Below are positions 43,930 through 47,061 of a stretch of DNA of 47,061 bases, piece by piece (position 1 is the stretch's first letter; each line of letters begins with the position of its first letter). The notes under the pieces were generated by a model. That model searched no databases, was not told where the DNA came from, and saw only the letters and a program-made list of their open reading frames with translations. Both the position numbers and the translations under genes were made by a program. Source of the stretch: Desulfosporosinus sp. OT. GTDB lineage: Bacteria > Bacillota > Desulfitobacteriia > Desulfitobacteriales > Desulfitobacteriaceae. Where the stretch lies: the NCBI RefSeq assembly GCF_000224515.1, contig NZ_AGAF01000112.1:1-47061 (forward strand). Reading direction: 5' to 3'.

Positions 43930-44004
43930 CTATTTTTCTGAACTGCATGGTTGATACAAATCCTCTGTTAAAACCTCTACTCCACAATTTTCACACTTAG
44001 CCAT
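43930..44004 (-). CDS. Possible microprotein with CxxC (24 aa)
   Basis: A 24-codon frame starting MAKCENCGVEV with a CxxC zinc-knuckle-like start, preceded by GGGG at 7 nt. It ends in PCSSEK. It could be a small zinc-ribbon peptide or a fragment of a longer one. Evidence is weak. Confidence 0.35.
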   Translation of the reverse strand: MAKCENCGVEVLTEDLYQPCSSEK

Positions 44005-44059
44005 ATAATAACCCCATCCTTTCTAAAATTATGCAACATTGACTAGCAGAGTTCACTTT

Positions 44060-44482
44060 TCACTTTACTATTAACACAGGACATTTTGCTCTGTGGAGGA
44101 CATGCTGACTAACACTACCTAATAAGGAACCAGCAATCGCTCCATAGCCATGGCTCCCCATCACGACCAAGTCAATATGCTCATTTTCAACTTCTTTTAA
44201 GATAATGCTCGCTGGTTTTCCCTGTAGTTTTTTCTTAATCAAGGTGACATCACTAATATCGATTCCTTCAAGTGTAGCTTTTAATACAAACTCACCTTGT
44301 TGTTCAATTTGTTCCGACGAAACTCTATAAGCATAAACACTAGAGTCATACACTACCGGCCCGGGCATAACGAACAGAAGCTCAACTTGAGCATTAAATT
44401 CATGAGCAAACTCTAATGCAGTTTTCAACGCTCGTCGTGAATACTCTGAAGCATCTGTGGCCACCAATATTTTTTTCAACAT
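44060..44482 (-). CDS. Universal stress protein (UspA family)
   Basis: The 140-aa single Usp domain has the ATP-binding motif GSHGYGAIAGSLLGSVSQ near residues 113-130 and the family start KKILVATDASEYSRRAL. A cytosolic stress or energy-status protein. ATG with GGGGAGGGG, overlapping the tail of a decayed DsrE-like gene. Confidence 0.93.
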   Translation of the reverse strand: MLKKILVATDASEYSRRALKTALEFAHEFNAQVELLFVMPGPVVYDSSVYAYRVSSEQIEQQGEFVLKATLEGIDISDVTLIKKKLQGKPASIILKEVENEHIDLVVMGSHGYGAIAGSLLGSVSQHVLHRAKCPVLIVK

Positions 44483-44707
44483 AAACCCCTCCCCATAATC
44501 ATTATTCCTACAACTTGTTTTTCTGCTAATCTCTTAAGTATTGGTCCATATTCACTCGTTTTCCCCACTAAGACCTTCACTACATCGCCATTAGTAACCA
44601 AGTCTATTTCCAGATGTTATACACCGATGTCAGTAATAAATTAATAATATTTTTGAGCACTACGCCAACTTTAACCTGCTCCTTAATATGGAATACTAAT
44701 TCAAGCA
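44476..44707 (-). pseudogene. Decayed DsrE-like gene
   Basis: Two frames together resemble one DsrE/F-like sulfur-relay protein. Upstream frame: LVFHIKEQVKVGVVLKNIIN, interrupted by a TAG after YNIWK. Downstream frame: EIDLVTNGDVVKVLVGKTSE and YGPILKRLAEKQVVGI. A frameshift near 44610 joins them. There is no clean start and the tail runs into the usp ATG. Best read as a dead gene. Confidence 0.5.
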
Positions 44708-44751
44708 AATTTGGGGTTGGTGATCTTTAATGCTGGCATGGAGAAACGGCA

Positions 44752-45672
44752 TTATTTAAGAAAACCATTGAGAATGGTATCCTCTGCTTCCTTCTCCGAG
44801 AACCCAATTGACATTAATTTAATTAATTGTTCGGATTCGATTCGGCCAATGGCCGCTTCGTGCACAAGTTGTGCTTCACTATGATAGGCAGAAATTTTCG
44901 GTGTTGAATGAACCTGGGCATTATGCATGATAATGGCATCGCATTGGATATGACCACGACTTTTATTTCGTCCAACTAAATCAAAATAAAATTCTTGCTT
45001 GGAATTGTCCTGAGCAACAGACCGTGAAATAATTTGGGCTGAAGAATCTGCTCCTAATAATTCAACAGTAATACTGGATTCCGCTTCTTGATCCATATAA
45101 GTTAAGAGCCGTTCAGTGACCACAAGCTTTGCGTTATCTAAAAGTCTGATTTCAGTATCCCTTTTTGTGCGGTCAATCCCCTTTATTTGAATAAGTTCGA
45201 GTTCGACAACGGAACCTGCCTCGGCATCAATAATGGTCTTTGGATTCAAAACCCGCTGCCCTTGTCCTTCACCCTGTCCATAGTGTTTTTCTACGTACTT
45301 GAGTTTCGCCCCTTTTCTAACAAAAAAGTTATGTATTCCATCGTGCTGTGATGTGTGGTTTCCTGAATTATGGATTCCGCATCCGGCAACGACCAAAACG
45401 TCCGAGTACTCACCAATTTCAAACGTATTATAGACAACATCTGTGATATTGTCTTGAGTTACAATAACAGGAATATGAACACTTTCTCCTTTAGTATAGG
45501 GCTTGACGATCACATCAATCCCTGACTTATCCTTTTTGGTCACGATATCGATATTAGCAGTTGTATTTCGCTGTACCCCTTCACCGTTTTTCCGGATATT
45601 AAAAGCCCCCTGAGGTATTTCATGGAGATCAGCCACTTTTTCGAGCATCAGTTTATCCAGCGCATCCAGCAT
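44752..45672 (-). CDS. SufB/SufD-like Fe-S assembly scaffold protein
   Basis: The 306-aa SufB/SufD-family beta-helix protein ends in a conserved helical tail (EAAIGRIESEQLIKLMSIGFSEKEAEDTILNGFL). It is short against SufB (about 470). With SufC it matches the minimal two-gene SufC-SufB (SMS-type) pair of strict anaerobes. ATG 45672 with AAAGGAG; the GTG extension contains that site. The start overlaps the sufC stop by 20 bp. Confidence 0.85.
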   Translation of the reverse strand: MLDALDKLMLEKVADLHEIPQGAFNIRKNGEGVQRNTTANIDIVTKKDKSGIDVIVKPYTKGESVHIPVIVTQDNITDVVYNTFEIGEYSDVLVVAGCGIHNSGNHTSQHDGIHNFFVRKGAKLKYVEKHYGQGEGQGQRVLNPKTIIDAEAGSVVELELIQIKGIDRTKRDTEIRLLDNAKLVVTERLLTYMDQEAESSITVELLGADSSAQIISRSVAQDNSKQEFYFDLVGRNKSRGHIQCDAIIMHNAQVHSTPKISAYHSEAQLVHEAAIGRIESEQLIKLMSIGFSEKEAEDTILNGFLK

Positions 45673-46405
45673 TTTGACCAACTCCTTTCTCACATTTAGT
45701 GCTACACATACAAGAACCGTTATTCAAAATTCCGGCAAGAATTATATCCCTTTCAGATTGCGCACTGATCATCCCATTAGACATTAAAATTATTTCATCT
45801 GCGAGTTCCATAATACGCTCTTGGTGGGAAATGATAATGATTGTTGTATCATATTTCATGTGAATGGTTTTAAATGTTTCCGCGAGCTTTTGAAAACTCC
45901 ATAAATCAATTCCTGCTTCTGGCTCGTCAAAAACTGCAATCTTTAGATTTCGGGCAAGTACGGTCGCAATTTCAATCCTTTTCATTTCTCCCCCTGAGAG
46001 ACTGGCATCCACATCCCTGTTCAGATAATCCTGAGCACATAATCCGACGTTATATAGTAGATTACAAATGTTTTCTTTTTCAGGATTAAATGAGGCAGCC
46101 ATTTTTAGAAGTTCCTTAACTTTTATGCCTTTAAAGCGAGGTGGACTCTGAAAAGCATACCCAATACCCAGACGAGCTCTTTCTGTAATATTCATTTTTG
46201 TAATGTCTTGATCATCAAGCAGAATTTTACCTGAGGTAGTGTTAAAGACACCCATAATGATTTTGGCCAGTGAGGATTTACCCCCGCCATTTGGACCTGT
46301 GACAACATAAATTTTTTTATCATAGAATTTTAGATTTATGTTTTTCAGAATTTCAACCCTTTCATCTCCTTCTGATACTAGAGATGCTCCCTGAATTTCA
46401 AGCAT
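45653..46405 (-). CDS. sufC: SufC, Fe-S assembly ABC-type ATPase
   Basis: The 250-aa soluble ABC ATPase has Walker A GPNGGGKSS, the signature LSGGEMKR, Walker B IAVFDEPEAGID and a switch His in IIISHQERIM. It drives SufB/D for cluster assembly. ATG 46405 with AAGGAGG is chosen over GTG 46432. The C-terminal Cys-rich tail (SCMCSTKCEKGVGQNAGCAG) is unusual for SufC. Confidence 0.9.
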   Translation of the reverse strand: MLEIQGASLVSEGDERVEILKNINLKFYDKKIYVVTGPNGGGKSSLAKIIMGVFNTTSGKILLDDQDITKMNITERARLGIGYAFQSPPRFKGIKVKELLKMAASFNPEKENICNLLYNVGLCAQDYLNRDVDASLSGGEMKRIEIATVLARNLKIAVFDEPEAGIDLWSFQKLAETFKTIHMKYDTTIIIISHQERIMELADEIILMSNGMISAQSERDIILAGILNNGSCMCSTKCEKGVGQNAGCAG

Positions 46406-46754
46406 GATTACTCCTCCTTCGTGCTTATCCACGTTTTAAAAATAAGGGTGTACCAATGATCCTCAATCCGTAGGTTAATGAAATGTCTAAATGATGTATT
46501 AAAATGCTCCCTGATGTAAGTTGATTTTTCAATCTCAGACATACAAATCTTCCTTTACATTTTCCTTTGTCAATAAATTGAATAATGTGGTAATTAAAAT
46601 GTAACAAAAATAAATGCCATTATTATGACATTTATCTTGTATTTAAAATCTAAATTTTTTCATAATATCAACTAGAAAAGCCTGACTCTTTAGCGAGACA
46701 TCATTCCCCAGTTTATGGTCTTGATTGAAAGTTGATCAGCAACGAAGACCATAG

Positions 46755-46784
46755 AAAAGACTACCTCATCAGAGATAGTCTTTT
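46755..46784. repeat. Hairpin of the AAAAGACTACC family
   Basis: AAAAGACTA pairs perfectly with TAGTCTTTT around CCTCATCAGAGA and is followed by TTTTT-like sequence. Upstream, ACCATAG precedes it; the copy at 47037 has ACACAG in the same place. Confidence 0.7.
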
Positions 46785-46813
46785 TGCTTATTTACCTGAC
46801 GATACGAAAGGCA

Positions 46814-46900
46814 CGATAGTGTCCGGTGGACACTATCGCCGAAAGCGCATAAACCCTTCACGCATACTATTGCGCTGAAGGATTAGTATCGCCGAGCCAC
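46814..46900. repeat. Hairpin-rich intergenic repeat, TATCGCCGA type
   Basis: CGATAGTGTCC-GGT-GGACACTATCG is an 11-bp perfect hairpin (46814-46838). A second stem is CCTTCA-CGCA/TGCG-TGAAGG (46855-46881). TATCGCCGA follows at 46835 and 46887. The same string is in the 27936-28015 segment. No gene is seen in 46433-47061. Confidence 0.65.
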
Positions 46901-47036
46901 CATACTCCAAAGAAAGACTTCGTGCGAAGGGAGCCTTTCGCCACACGGCGTCCCGTAACGCATACTCCTGCAGTGTGGATCGAACGGGTGGAACCCAGCC
47001 CCAACAGCTTCCATTTATAGCTTATAAGGAACACAG

Positions 47037-47061
47037 AAAAGACTACCTCGCTAGAGATAGT
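47037..47061. repeat. Partial hairpin repeat at the window edge
   Basis: AAAAGACTACCTCGCTAGAG continues to the end of the window. It is the fourth copy of the hairpin family and is cut by the boundary. Confidence 0.6.

Noticed and set aside
46425-46607. 60-codon frame upstream of sufC
   Set aside because: Overlaps the sufC start region, no ribosome site, no family.

Overview
The window (about 40% G+C by eye) reads as chromosome of a strictly anaerobic, endospore-forming, sulfate-reducing Firmicute. Desulfosporosinus or a close Peptococcaceae relative fits best. The evidence is the clostridial gene style (strong AGGAGG ribosome sites, frequent GTG/TTG starts), a dsrC plus dsrMKJOP sulfite-reduction cluster, spore-coat (CotF-like) genes, a type III glutamine synthetase, and corrinoid methyltransferase genes. 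The genus is an inference from gene content; no 16S rRNA or other marker is present.

Layout. 0.2-2.3 kb: S-adenosylhomocysteinase and a class II aldolase. 2.6-2.8 kb: a duplicated 88-bp palindromic repeat. 2.85-9.0 kb: dsrC, then dsrP-O-J-K-M read right to left behind an RsbRD-like gene. 9.6-13.0 kb: htpG, a YaiI/YqxD-family gene and cvfB. 13.4-15.7 kb: glnN with a structured leader. 15.8-27.8 kb: a methyl-transfer island. It holds mtaC-mtaB (methanol:corrinoid), a PocR/AraC regulator, a second corrinoid protein, a pterin-binding methyltransferase, a DUF1638 protein, a reductive activator of corrinoid proteins, a fused MetF-MetV reductase, a small DUF6951-like Cys protein, and a divergent COG0523/CobW GTPase. 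28.0-31.6 kb: a NapH-like membrane Fe-S protein, a short-chain dehydrogenase, and an SPFH protein with an Arc-type ribbon-helix-helix partner. 31.9-37.3 kb: a buk-ptb-ATPase-korDABC operon. 37.5-40.3 kb: an NlpC/P60 hydrolase and two tandem copies of a two-gene CotF-like spore module. 40.5-43.8 kb: a ferredoxin-like DUF362 gene, an MFS exporter and a MerR regulator, tied together by two MerR-type promoters. 44.0-46.4 kb: a universal stress protein, a decayed DsrE-like gene, and a two-gene Fe-S assembly pair (SufC plus a SufB/D-like protein). 46.7-47.06 kb: gene-free, hairpin-rich repeats.

How the parts work together. DsrC carries sulfite-derived sulfur as a trisulfide, and DsrMKJOP reduces it with membrane electrons. 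dsrAB is not in the window. MtaB moves the methanol methyl group to MtaC. The pterin-binding methyltransferase probably passes it on to tetrahydrofolate, taking the place of MtaA. The fused MetF-MetV then links methyl-THF to the oxidation or Wood-Ljungdahl branch, and the ASKHA/2Fe-2S activator rescues oxidised Co(II). The kor-ptb-buk operon would turn 2-oxoacids into acyl-CoA, acyl-phosphate and acid plus ATP, with reduced ferredoxin as a second product.

There is no rRNA, tRNA, CRISPR array, intact transposase or phage gene that I can see. The most interesting leads are the MerR regulon with matching 19-bp-spacer operators, the CobW-type GTPase facing mtaCB, the unexplained P-loop ATPase in the ptb-buk-kor operon, the duplicated coat module behind a sigma-G-type promoter, and the glnN leader.
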